Positions 1 to 6,204 of a stretch of DNA of 9,240 nt are shown here, one piece after another (the stretch's first letter is position 1; every line of letters starts with the position of its first letter). The notes beneath the pieces are model-generated. The model was not told where the DNA came from. It was given only the letters and a program-made list of their open reading frames with translations, and made no database searches. Location of the stretch: assembly GCA_016839985.1 (NCBI GenBank), contig JAEOTG010000109.1, forward strand, positions 1 through 9,240, written 5' to 3'. The stretch comes from Candidatus Heimdallarchaeota archaeon. GTDB lineage: Archaea > Asgardarchaeota > Heimdallarchaeia > Heimdallarchaeales > Heimdallarchaeaceae. A program made the translations under genes and the position numbers.

Positions 1-154
1 ACAAGCTCTGTCTTATGAATCCTTAGGTTACCATGCTACTCTTTTTGATGATTTCTGGAAAACTTCAAAAGAATATCTAAAGAATTGTCCATTTGAAGTA
101 ATCAATGAACTCATACCTGTGTTAGAATATGAAAGAGTAGAAATTAGCGAATAA
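1..154 (+). CDS. 3' end of an unrecognised protein gene (partial)
   Basis: This frame is open from the window edge (first full codon at base 2) to a TAA at 152-154, giving the last 50 residues of a protein. The fragment contains YESLGYHATLFDDFWK followed by a charged, probably helical stretch and ends in VEISE. Composition and codon use match the downstream genes, so a real coding end is likely. It is too short for me to assign a family. A T-rich run about 50 bases after the stop could end its transcript. Confidence 0.55.
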   Translation, partial: QALSYESLGYHATLFDDFWKTSKEYLKNCPFEVINELIPVLEYERVEISE

Positions 155-203
155 TCTGATTCTGTGAAATAATTTCATAAAACTTAAATTACTCTTTTAC
201 TTA

Positions 204-217
204 CCTTTTTTTGTCTT
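204..217 (+). terminator. T-rich putative archaeal terminator
   Basis: A run of seven T (206-212) inside a pyrimidine-rich stretch lies about 50 bases after the first gene's stop and about 95 bases before the next start. No stable hairpin precedes it. Archaeal transcripts commonly end at such T-tracts without a hairpin; that it does so here is inferred. Confidence 0.35.
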
Positions 218-309
218 AACAGAGAAAACTATGATTCAATTTAAAACTGTTAAAAACTCATAATACTATAGAAGGATTTGAACTTCAAAATAATATGATA
301 GAGGTTTAG

Positions 310-1500
310 GTGATAATTATTACAAGTGGTGACAAATATTATGATTTGGAACTATCACCTTTTCATGTTCCATTTCTGCGTGATTTAGGCATTAAAGTAA
401 TCTCTATTATTAAATTCGATATAATTTATGGACCTGTATGCTACCTGAGAGAGTTATCACGATCTAATTTTGGAGATAAACTAAAAGATGTTGGTTCTCT
501 GGCAGAAATCTACACAGGATTCGCGCGAACTAATGCAGATGTTATAACAAGTTTGGATGAGAGAATAGTAATTGGTCGTTATTCTTCTGTTTTTGATGAA
601 GTGGAAAATATTTCTGTTTTATTATTCGTTTGTGTTCCTTCAGCAAATTTAGATAAATTAACTAAATATGCTAGGTCTTTATCGGAAAGAACTAAAGGTG
701 AACCTATCAACTTTGATGAATCCATAGAACAATTGATTGAAGCTGAGAAATCAGTTACTTTGCAGATTCCTTATGAGAGAAGCGATAATTTAATGCGAGG
801 TATAGTTATCAAAGATGATACTACTGTTACTGGAAGCGAGTTCAACAACTTCTATGGTTTCCTCTTTATTCAATATCATAAAGGTATAATGGATAGTCGT
901 TTTTTCCCAAAAATGATTGCTGGAAAGAAAATAGATTCTACTCATCTTTTCAAATTCATTGATTCGCAGAAAAATGAAGCTGATCTGCGAGAGGGGGATT
1001 TAATAAGTCTTTACTATAAAGGTCTTGAATTACTTGTATACAAACACAAAGAAAAAGAAGCTCTATTAGTAGGGGCTAAAAAGCCCCATAGTAAAATAAA
1101 TTATACTTATCTTGATGATTGGTTTACAATCCTGTTTGATTCATATATCAATATTCCAGGAGAAACAAAAAACAACTCAACTTTAGAAGCTGCTTTCTAT
1201 ATTGATAAAAACATCTCAAAACAACCTAAGAAATATGTTATATCAGAAATTATGGATTTGATAATTAACTCTGAAGACGATTTTCCAGAGTTATCTGATT
1301 CACCTACTAATATTGAACAAAAAGGATGGATTACTCTAGCAGATAAATATGAACTGCTGGTTGATAATCTTAGACAATTTAAAGGTCAAAATTCAATCTA
1401 TACTATAAGTCAAAACCTATCTGTCCCTGTTTCATTAATATCAGAATTCATAGTTTTCTTGAAATCAAGGGGTTTTGTAGATGTTTATCGTAAAAAGTAA
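310..1500 (+). CDS. Hypothetical protein with C-terminal winged-helix-like segment
   Basis: This is a 396-residue protein of a family I do not recognise. It starts at a GTG with GAGGT four bases upstream, a reasonable Shine-Dalgarno sequence. There is no signal peptide and no membrane helix, so it is probably cytoplasmic. The N-terminal 140 residues alternate strands and helices: residues 29-48 read like a beta strand followed by a GPV turn, and DERIVIG comes later. This loosely resembles the small longin/roadblock-like alpha-beta domains common in Asgard archaea, but the likeness is visual only. Residues about 230-290 (EGDLISLYYKG, LLVYKHKEKEALLVG) look like a second strand-rich domain followed by a helix. 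Residues about 360-396 form a helix-turn-helix-like pattern (YTISQNLSVPVSLISEF, then FLKSRGFVDVY) resembling a winged helix, which could bind DNA or protein. It stands alone, with its own upstream AT-rich region and a T-tract after it. Confidence 0.8.
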   Translation: MIIITSGDKYYDLELSPFHVPFLRDLGIKVISIIKFDIIYGPVCYLRELSRSNFGDKLKDVGSLAEIYTGFARTNADVITSLDERIVIGRYSSVFDEVENISVLLFVCVPSANLDKLTKYARSLSERTKGEPINFDESIEQLIEAEKSVTLQIPYERSDNLMRGIVIKDDTTVTGSEFNNFYGFLFIQYHKGIMDSRFFPKMIAGKKIDSTHLFKFIDSQKNEADLREGDLISLYYKGLELLVYKHKEKEALLVGAKKPHSKINYTYLDDWFTILFDSYINIPGETKNNSTLEAAFYIDKNISKQPKKYVISEIMDLIINSEDDFPELSDSPTNIEQKGWITLADKYELLVDNLRQFKGQNSIYTISQNLSVPVSLISEFIVFLKSRGFVDVYRKK

Positions 1501-1530
1501 GAAAATTACAAACACTCCAAATATCATGCA

Positions 1531-1547
1531 TTTGTCTTTTTTTCTTT
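1531..1547 (+). terminator. T-rich putative terminator after the hypothetical gene
   Basis: This pyrimidine-rich run with seven consecutive T starts 30 bases after the TAA stop of the 396-residue gene. There is no clear hairpin. It is consistent with archaeal T-tract termination and would separate this gene from the methyltransferase-like gene. Confidence 0.4.
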
Positions 1548-1585
1548 AAACTAAACACATGAAAACTATAAGAAAATTAAAATTA

Positions 1586-1610
1586 GTATACAATAATTTA
1601 ATGTATACAA
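1586..1610 (+). repeat. Two GTATACAA boxes upstream of the methyltransferase-like gene
   Basis: GTATACAA occurs at 1586-1593 and again, exactly, at 1603-1610, 17 bases apart. The core GTATAC is itself a palindrome. The second copy lies directly next to a TATA-like element. The pair could be an operator for a dimeric repressor or an activator site. In AT-rich DNA a chance occurrence is possible, so this is a candidate only. Confidence 0.35.
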
Positions 1611-1612
1611 CA

Positions 1613-1619
1613 TTATAAG
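1613..1619 (+). promoter_or_regulatory. TATA-like box for the methyltransferase-like gene
   Basis: The sequence TTATAAG is centred about 25 bases before the TTG start at 1641. With the usual archaeal spacing, transcription would begin at or very near the start codon, giving a leaderless or nearly leaderless mRNA. This fits the absence of a Shine-Dalgarno sequence before that start. The box was read by eye. Confidence 0.4.
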
Positions 1620-1640
1620 TAGTAAAATTGGTGCATTGTA

Positions 1641-2642
1641 TTGTCAAAATTTAATCTTTCAGTTGAACCTTCTGAAGAAGAAGTTACAAAGAATTTAGAT
1701 TTATTGTTAAAACTAACATCATTAAAAGCTTCTAGAATGCTAAACGATATAGGAGTATATGAGATTCTGAATAGACCAAGATCTCCAGAAGAGATATTTC
1801 ACATGTTGAATTTTAATACCTTAGAAGAGGAATTTTTCAGAATCTTTGATTTACTCCATTTCCAAGAATTACTTACAAAGCAAGGAGAATTTTATGGTGA
1901 TAATCCAAGAAGGGAGTACTTGGAAGATACATTTGAAGAAGAACTAAAGAAAAATAGTAATGGAATACTTTCATCATATTTTTCTCTGATTGATAAACAT
2001 ATCTCGAAGTACAAGTCCATACTTAAAGGGGAATATGGTAAATTACCTGAGAAAGACCTTATTCTGACACTAGACTCTATGTATGGATCTGAGTTTTTCT
2101 ATCTTCTTAGAGGATTATTTTACAACAATTTATCACAAAGATTACCGTTGCTAGATACTAAAGACACTTTGACAATATTAAATTGGGGAGTTGGTTCAGG
2201 TTACGATGCCATTCACCTTGCTGATTATTTCAAAGATAGAGTAATGGTTCTCAGTGTTGAACCAGAAAACTCATTGCATCGATGCCAAGTAGTTCAAGAT
2301 ATCTATGAAGTTTATAACGTCGAATTTATTGAAAATAATCAACCCCAAATTAATCAACTAAAAGATTGTGTTGATGTGTTTATGGGGACCACTTTTGTTT
2401 TTATGGATGATTACAAAGAATATATCAAGATAATTCAATCCACTCTGAATGAGGAAGGTTATCTAGCCTTAATGATGGAATCTAAATTATCTTTTTCGCT
2501 TGATTGGTTATTGAGTATTTATGAACCATATGATTACAATATAATCCAAGATGATCATATAGCAAAATTGAGACATTATGGATTTTCAAGAGTTAAATAC
2601 ATTGGTATGGATAAAAGCTTCTTGTTGATTCAAAGAACTTAA
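1641..2642 (+). CDS. Class I SAM-dependent methyltransferase-like protein
   Basis: This 333-residue protein probably transfers a methyl group from S-adenosylmethionine; the acceptor is unknown. Residues about 20-95 are helical and end in a small wing-like segment, resembling the dimerisation winged-helix domain of small-molecule O-methyltransferases. Residues about 176-333 look like a Rossmann methyltransferase fold. The SAM-binding motif I is TILNWGVGSGYDA (178-190), with a GxGxG-like core G183, G185, G187. A strand ending in an acidic residue follows (VLSVEP, E207), the place that normally contacts the SAM ribose. The post-II region DCVDVFMGTTFVF and the late strand EGYLALMMES fit the fold. 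W182 within motif I is unusual. The TTG start is the first usual start codon after an in-frame stop at 1623; ATT at 1635 is also possible. Its 3' end converges with the flotillin-like gene, 31 bases away. A non-catalytic relative cannot be excluded. Confidence 0.8.
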   Translation: MSKFNLSVEPSEEEVTKNLDLLLKLTSLKASRMLNDIGVYEILNRPRSPEEIFHMLNFNTLEEEFFRIFDLLHFQELLTKQGEFYGDNPRREYLEDTFEEELKKNSNGILSSYFSLIDKHISKYKSILKGEYGKLPEKDLILTLDSMYGSEFFYLLRGLFYNNLSQRLPLLDTKDTLTILNWGVGSGYDAIHLADYFKDRVMVLSVEPENSLHRCQVVQDIYEVYNVEFIENNQPQINQLKDCVDVFMGTTFVFMDDYKEYIKIIQSTLNEEGYLALMMESKLSFSLDWLLSIYEPYDYNIIQDDHIAKLRHYGFSRVKYIGMDKSFLLIQRT

Positions 2643-2658
2643 TCTTAAATATTATAAC

Positions 2659-2689
2659 AAAAAAAAGAGAAGATTATTTCTTCTTCTCT
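2659..2689 (-). terminator. Hairpin plus T-run ending the flotillin-like gene
   Basis: The perfect 8-base arms AGAGAAGA (2666-2673) and TCTTCTCT (2682-2689) are separated by an 8-base loop that contains the flotillin stop codon. Read on the minus strand, the hairpin runs directly into a run of T (complement of 2659-2666). This resembles a bacterial intrinsic terminator and overlaps the last codons of the gene. On the plus strand the hairpin is followed only by GTTTTAATTTC, so its strength there is doubtful. Confidence 0.45.
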
Positions 2690-3828
2690 GTTTTAATTTC
2701 TGATTTCCTAGCCAGCTCTGGAACTACCTGAAGGAAAGGTATGACTGCATTTGCAATTGCAGAAAATGCATCATCCTTATCTCCGGTAATAATCATTCTG
2801 TCAATTTCTAAATTCTGATAAATCTCCGGGAGTTTTTCTATAATCATCTCTTGGAACAATCTCGCATCTGACTTTGCTAATGCTTCGATTCTTTTAAGAA
2901 TACCCTCAGCTTCAGCTGTTTTTGCTTCTCTAATAGCTGCAGCATCTCCTCGAGCTCTAGCTTCCATTTCAGCTTGTTTCGCTTCTGCTAAACGTTTTAT
3001 CCTCTCAGCATCAGCATCAGCTTCTATCTCAATTTTTGTCTGATAAGTCAGAGCTTCAACTTCTGTTCTTCTTCGTTCCAATTCTTGTACTTTGATCTCT
3101 TTATCCTTCTCTTTTGAATCAACATCAAGTGAAACTTCTTGTTGTTCAATTCCTACTTTACGACTAACTTCTAGATCACGGAGTTGTGTTATCTCTTGCA
3201 TTTCAGCTGATTTCAAACGTGCAAGTTTTTCTTGTTCAATTTTCATAATAGCGCTTACATTCGATTTAAGATTTGGGTCAATAATTTCTATATCTCGTAT
3301 CTCACAAGACTCTATGATTAAGCCCCAATCTTTGGTAAGACTGTGTAACTCCTTTGTTACGGCTTCAATAATAGCTTGCCTGTCACGGATAATTTTTTCT
3401 AAAGCCATGTTTGCACATGTTGTTCTAATAATACTTTCAGCAGCATTTCTTATAATGTTCTCAACATATGCATCTGATCTTTTATCCCATGCTGTTCTTG
3501 AAAAAGCCACTTCAGGTTCAATAACTCTCCAAAAAACAAAAGCTGTTACACTAATCTCCTGAAACTCTCTAGAGAGTACTTTTTCTTTTGCTTCTAGAAA
3601 AGTACTTTGAGTGGTTACAGGAATAACTCGTACTTCGTCAATTAAAGGCATTACAACTGCCTTTCCACCAATACCTGCTTTTATAACTCGACCATTCCGA
3701 AAGTGAATCATGTAAGTATCAGAAGTAAACTTTCTATATCTTGAAGCATAGAACAATAAGAATAACACTCCAACAATGACAATTCCTACAGGAATCCAAA
3801 GTGCTAAATTTTGTGCTAAACCTTCCAT
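2674..3828 (-). CDS. Flotillin-like SPFH/band 7 membrane protein
   Basis: This 384-residue protein belongs to the SPFH (stomatin/prohibitin/flotillin/HflK) superfamily. Such proteins assemble into large rings on the membrane and organise local membrane patches and partner proteins. Residues about 8-27 form one hydrophobic helix (WIPVGIVIVGVLFLLFY) followed by basic residues. An SPFH domain follows at about 30-185 (RNGRVIKAGIGGKAVVMPLIDEVRVIP; later EKIIRDR and WGLIIESCEIRDIE). Residues about 188-330 form a long charged coiled coil rich in EA/AE, including EARARGDAAAIREAKTAEAEG, which is the flotillin signature. The tail (about 330-384) ends in a lysine-rich segment. I chose the ATG at 3828. 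The frame is open to a GTG at 3918, but those 30 extra codons are not family-like and overlap the promoter, whereas GAGGG lies nine bases before the ATG. NfeD-like proteins are the known partners, and one lies 1.4 kb away on the same strand. Confidence 0.93.
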   Translation of the reverse strand: MEGLAQNLALWIPVGIVIVGVLFLLFYASRYRKFTSDTYMIHFRNGRVIKAGIGGKAVVMPLIDEVRVIPVTTQSTFLEAKEKVLSREFQEISVTAFVFWRVIEPEVAFSRTAWDKRSDAYVENIIRNAAESIIRTTCANMALEKIIRDRQAIIEAVTKELHSLTKDWGLIIESCEIRDIEIIDPNLKSNVSAIMKIEQEKLARLKSAEMQEITQLRDLEVSRKVGIEQQEVSLDVDSKEKDKEIKVQELERRRTEVEALTYQTKIEIEADADAERIKRLAEAKQAEMEARARGDAAAIREAKTAEAEGILKRIEALAKSDARLFQEMIIEKLPEIYQNLEIDRMIITGDKDDAFSAIANAVIPFLQVVPELARKSEIKTEKKK

Positions 3829-3918
3829 TTCTTCATGCCCTCTTTTGCTGGTGTGTAAATTACAGACGTGGAGCTTTTTTAAGGTATCTAAACGAAGATA
3901 CAATAGAGAATACGTCAC

Positions 3919-3928
3919 ATTTATAAAT
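3919..3928. promoter_or_regulatory. Palindromic TATA-like box shared by divergent genes
   Basis: ATTTATAAAT is a perfect 10-base palindrome between the divergent flotillin-like and beta-helix genes. Read rightward, it would place transcription start near 3950, about 18 bases before the ATG at 3968. Read leftward, it would place it near 3898, leaving a leader of about 70 bases before the ATG at 3828. A second possible minus-strand box, TTAAAAAA at 3875-3882, lies nearer the flotillin start. The roles are inferred from spacing. Confidence 0.4.
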
Positions 3929-3967
3929 TGAGTTGAATAAAAATTCTAGTAAACTATGTAGGGACTA

Positions 3968-5257
3968 ATGGTGAAATTAAACAGAAAAACATTACAATTA
4001 GTAATCATAGAATTGATTCTTTTAGTTGGATTTACTTCGAATTACATATCTAATAATCCAAACATAATCCAAAAGAGTAATTTTAACCAACAAATTAATT
4101 CCTCAAGTTTAGTTATAAAAAAAATGGTGAGTAATCAATTAATGATCCATGATCCAATTAAAATAATCAATGATGAAAATTTTACAGATTATGCTTTTCC
4201 TGGCTCTGGAACAGAAAATGATCCATACAGAATTGAGAAACTTAATATTACAACATCTGAAGACATAGGAATTTATGTCGGAGATGTGTCTGTGTTTTTC
4301 GTTATTCAACAATGTTATGTGAGTGCATCTATAGAAGGAATACTGGTTGGAGCTGTAAGGGGAAACTCACAGATAATAAACAATATATGTCTTGAAAATA
4401 ATTATGGAATAAAAGTAATATATTCAAACAATTCAACTGTTGCCAATAACTTATGTGCAAATAATAATGAAGTTGGAATTAAGATTGAAGATTGTTCAAA
4501 TTCTACAATAGCAAATAACACATGTGCAGACAACAAAGTTGGAATTAGATTTGAATGGGGATCAGATTCATTAATTGACAATAATATATGCATTAATTCA
4601 GATTCATATGGAATCCATTTACTAACATATTACAAGTCAAACATGAGGATAACAAACAATCTTTGTTCTTCAAACGCAATTGGTTTTTATGCTGAAGCAG
4701 TATTTCATGTACTAATTGCACATAATACATTTTCATTTAATCACAATGGTTCAAATATGTTCATTAGACACTCTGTTATAATAAATAACAACTGTAGTCA
4801 GAATTTCGATTATGGTATGTTTCTTTCTGATTCAAGTGGCAACACTTTGACATATAATCATTTCATAAAAAACACTAATCATGGACTCTACATAGGTAAT
4901 AACGCTGAAGCGAATCTAATACACCATAACAATTTTATTGGAAATAATGACGATGAAATTCAAGCTTTTGATGAAGAAAAATCCTTCTTATACAAGGATA
5001 ATATGTGGTTTGATAAATCAAGTAGAGAAGGTAATTATTGGGATGATTTTCAAGAAAAGGGAAGCTATGAAATAGAAGGACCAGCTAGATCTAAAGACAG
5101 ATTTCCTCTAACTGAACCTGTTGTTTTTGAGGGAAATATTCCACCTATTCCTGTGACTCCAGAATTCACTCTTCAAACTCTTCTACTACTTTTTCCATGT
5201 TTAATATCTGTGTTTATCATACTAAAAAGAAGAAAAAGAAAAAAGGAAAAAGAATGA
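3968..5257 (+). CDS. Secreted/surface right-handed beta-helix protein (NosD-like)
   Basis: This 429-residue protein is exported and probably anchored at the cell surface. Residues about 9-25 are a hydrophobic signal or anchor helix (LVIIELILLVGF). Residues about 65-95 hold the FPGSGTENDPYRIE entry motif typical of archaeal NosD-type proteins. Residues about 110-330 are roughly ten parallel beta-helix coils of 21-25 residues, with NNxC...N..GI repeats (NNICLEN, NNLCANN, NNTCADN, NNICINS, NNLCSSN, NNNCSQN). The family's closing motif GNYWDDF...DRFPLTEP is at about 345-374. A proline-rich spacer, a hydrophobic helix at about 400-418 and a basic tail of KRRKRKKEKE follow, as in archaeal surface proteins held by a C-terminal helix. 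Such folds usually bind or cleave polysaccharide or mediate adhesion; no catalytic residues stand out. AGGGA four to eight bases before the ATG is a plausible ribosome site. It lies between the flotillin-like and NfeD-like genes, on the opposite strand. Confidence 0.9.
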   Translation: MVKLNRKTLQLVIIELILLVGFTSNYISNNPNIIQKSNFNQQINSSSLVIKKMVSNQLMIHDPIKIINDENFTDYAFPGSGTENDPYRIEKLNITTSEDIGIYVGDVSVFFVIQQCYVSASIEGILVGAVRGNSQIINNICLENNYGIKVIYSNNSTVANNLCANNNEVGIKIEDCSNSTIANNTCADNKVGIRFEWGSDSLIDNNICINSDSYGIHLLTYYKSNMRITNNLCSSNAIGFYAEAVFHVLIAHNTFSFNHNGSNMFIRHSVIINNNCSQNFDYGMFLSDSSGNTLTYNHFIKNTNHGLYIGNNAEANLIHHNNFIGNNDDEIQAFDEEKSFLYKDNMWFDKSSREGNYWDDFQEKGSYEIEGPARSKDRFPLTEPVVFEGNIPPIPVTPEFTLQTLLLLFPCLISVFIILKRRKRKKEKE

Positions 5258-5259
5258 TT

Positions 5260-6087
5260 CTATAAAGTATCAACTAGATAGACTCTGTCTTTTACTGCTA
5301 CTATTCTTACTTGCTCTTCTCTTTCGAATCTTCTGTAAAAATCAAAACTTTTAGCATGCAATTTCTGAATACCTAAACTTTCCCCTAAATCTACATGAAT
5401 AATTCCGCCTTTGGAATCAACAGGGACATAAACAGTTCCTATTTTTCCAACTAATTCGACTCCTCTCTTAATTGGTTTAACTGTTGTAGAAGAAATTTTT
5501 CTCCACAAGTGTGTTAGAGATAAAGCTAACAAATAAGGAGATACAATAATCAGAATAATACGGAAAATCCTTAATGCAATACTTGCTGAAGGAATTTTCA
5601 AAGTTGCAACTCCTAATATTCCAAACATAACAAAATATGTAGATAAAAGAAGGAATATTGGAGCAGAAGTATGTGTAGCATCTTTTATTCCATCAAGATG
5701 CACAGCTGTAATATCTTTATCTCCTATATCATGATCTCCTATTCCAACATCATGATCTGTAACTATATCATGATCTCCAATACTGATATCATGTTCAACC
5801 CCTCCTATATCATGATCACCTATCCCAATATCGTGATCTGCAACTCCTATATCGTGGTCTCCAACACTGATGTCGTGGTCTCCAACACTGATATCGTGAT
5901 CACCAACTCCAAAGTCATGAGAAGCAATATCATGATCACCAAAACCAAGGGCATGTGTAAAGTTTTCAAAATTAAGAAAAACTGAAAGAATTACTAATAT
6001 TCCACCTGAGATTAGTAAACCAATAGCAATATACCATAAGACATCCTCAAACCCGAAGAGAAAATTCTCAAATGCCATACTTTCCAC
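5260..6087 (-). CDS. NfeD-like membrane protein with His-Asp repeat loop
   Basis: This 275-residue membrane protein resembles the NfeD/YuaF/YqiJ group, known partners of flotillin-like proteins. Residues about 14-38 are a first membrane helix (YIAIGLLISGGILVILSVFL). Residues 50-126 are a hydrophilic loop of heptad repeats, mostly G-[VI]-G-D-H-D-I, with 11 HD dipeptides. Two further helices follow at about 143-163 and 170-193. Residues about 205-275 match an NfeD C-terminal OB-fold-like domain (GVELVGKIGTVYVPVDSKGGIIHVDLG, ending VRIVAVKDRVYLVDTL). With three helices, the loop and the OB domain should be on opposite sides of the membrane. The start is GTG at 6087; ATG at 6078 (272 residues) is equally credible. 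A weak GAGAG lies at 6091-6095 on this strand. The stop is two bases from the stop of the convergent beta-helix gene. His-Asp-rich loops suggest metal binding, but this is inference. Confidence 0.85.
   Translation of the reverse strand: MESMAFENFLFGFEDVLWYIAIGLLISGGILVILSVFLNFENFTHALGFGDHDIASHDFGVGDHDISVGDHDISVGDHDIGVADHDIGIGDHDIGGVEHDISIGDHDIVTDHDVGIGDHDIGDKDITAVHLDGIKDATHTSAPIFLLLSTYFVMFGILGVATLKIPSASIALRIFRIILIIVSPYLLALSLTHLWRKISSTTVKPIKRGVELVGKIGTVYVPVDSKGGIIHVDLGESLGIQKLHAKSFDFYRRFEREEQVRIVAVKDRVYLVDTL
5710..5940 (-). repeat. Imperfect 21-base tandem repeat encoding GxGDHDI heptads
   Basis: About ten degenerate units lie inside the NfeD-like gene. The regular ones are 21 bases long and encode SVGDHDI, GIGDHDI, GVADHDI and close variants. 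Two neighbouring units (residues 67-80) are identical in protein and nearly so in DNA, implying recent duplication, while the outer units have drifted (SHDFG, GGVEHDI, VTDHDV). The reading frame is kept throughout, so selection acts on the peptide. Confidence 0.85.
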
Positions 6088-6132
6088 TATCTCTCTTAAT
6101 CCTAATTATGTACTATTTGTTCATTCAATATT

Positions 6133-6143
6133 AAAAATATATA
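6133..6143. promoter_or_regulatory. TATA-like box in the NfeD/CCA divergent gap
   Basis: AAAAATATATA reads as TATATATTTTT on the minus strand. Its centre is about 52 bases from the GTG at 6087, which would give a leader of about 25 bases for the NfeD-like gene. It could also act rightward, but another box lies closer to the CCA-enzyme gene. Assigned by spacing only. Confidence 0.35.
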
Positions 6144-6177
6144 GAAATCAAGGATAAAGAATTCAAGAAGAATAATC

Positions 6178-6185
6178 TTTTAAAA
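6178..6185 (+). promoter_or_regulatory. TATA-like box for the CCA-adding enzyme gene
   Basis: TTTTAAAA is centred about 24 bases before the GTG start at 6205. With normal archaeal spacing the mRNA would begin at or next to the start codon, which would explain why no good Shine-Dalgarno sequence precedes it. This supports the GTG start but is not proof. Confidence 0.35.
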
Positions 6186-6204
6186 AGAGATAAAGATTCT
6201 TTTT

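Noticed and set aside
3092..3562. Open plus-strand frame of 156 codons opposite the flotillin-like gene
   Set aside because: Low-complexity Ser/Ile-rich translation antisense to the coiled-coil and SPFH coding region, whose identity is clear.
3829..3918. 30-codon N-terminal extension of the flotillin-like protein from a GTG
   Set aside because: It is not flotillin-like in sequence, overlaps the putative promoter, and the ATG at 3828 has a GAGGG ribosome site and leads directly into the membrane helix.
4402..4593. Minus-strand frame of 63 codons inside the beta-helix gene
   Set aside because: It is antisense to regular NNxC coils; the open frame is a by-product of the repeat.
5710..5940. CRISPR-like or other non-coding tandem array
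   Set aside because: Units are contiguous, 21 bases long, degenerate and in frame, with no unique spacers; they encode peptide heptads inside a membrane protein.
5671..5985. Open plus-strand frame of 104 codons across the His-Asp repeat
   Set aside because: It is the antisense of the repeat. The tandem structure keeps several frames open, and its repetitive Ile/Asn/Ser product is explained by the NfeD-like gene on the other strand.
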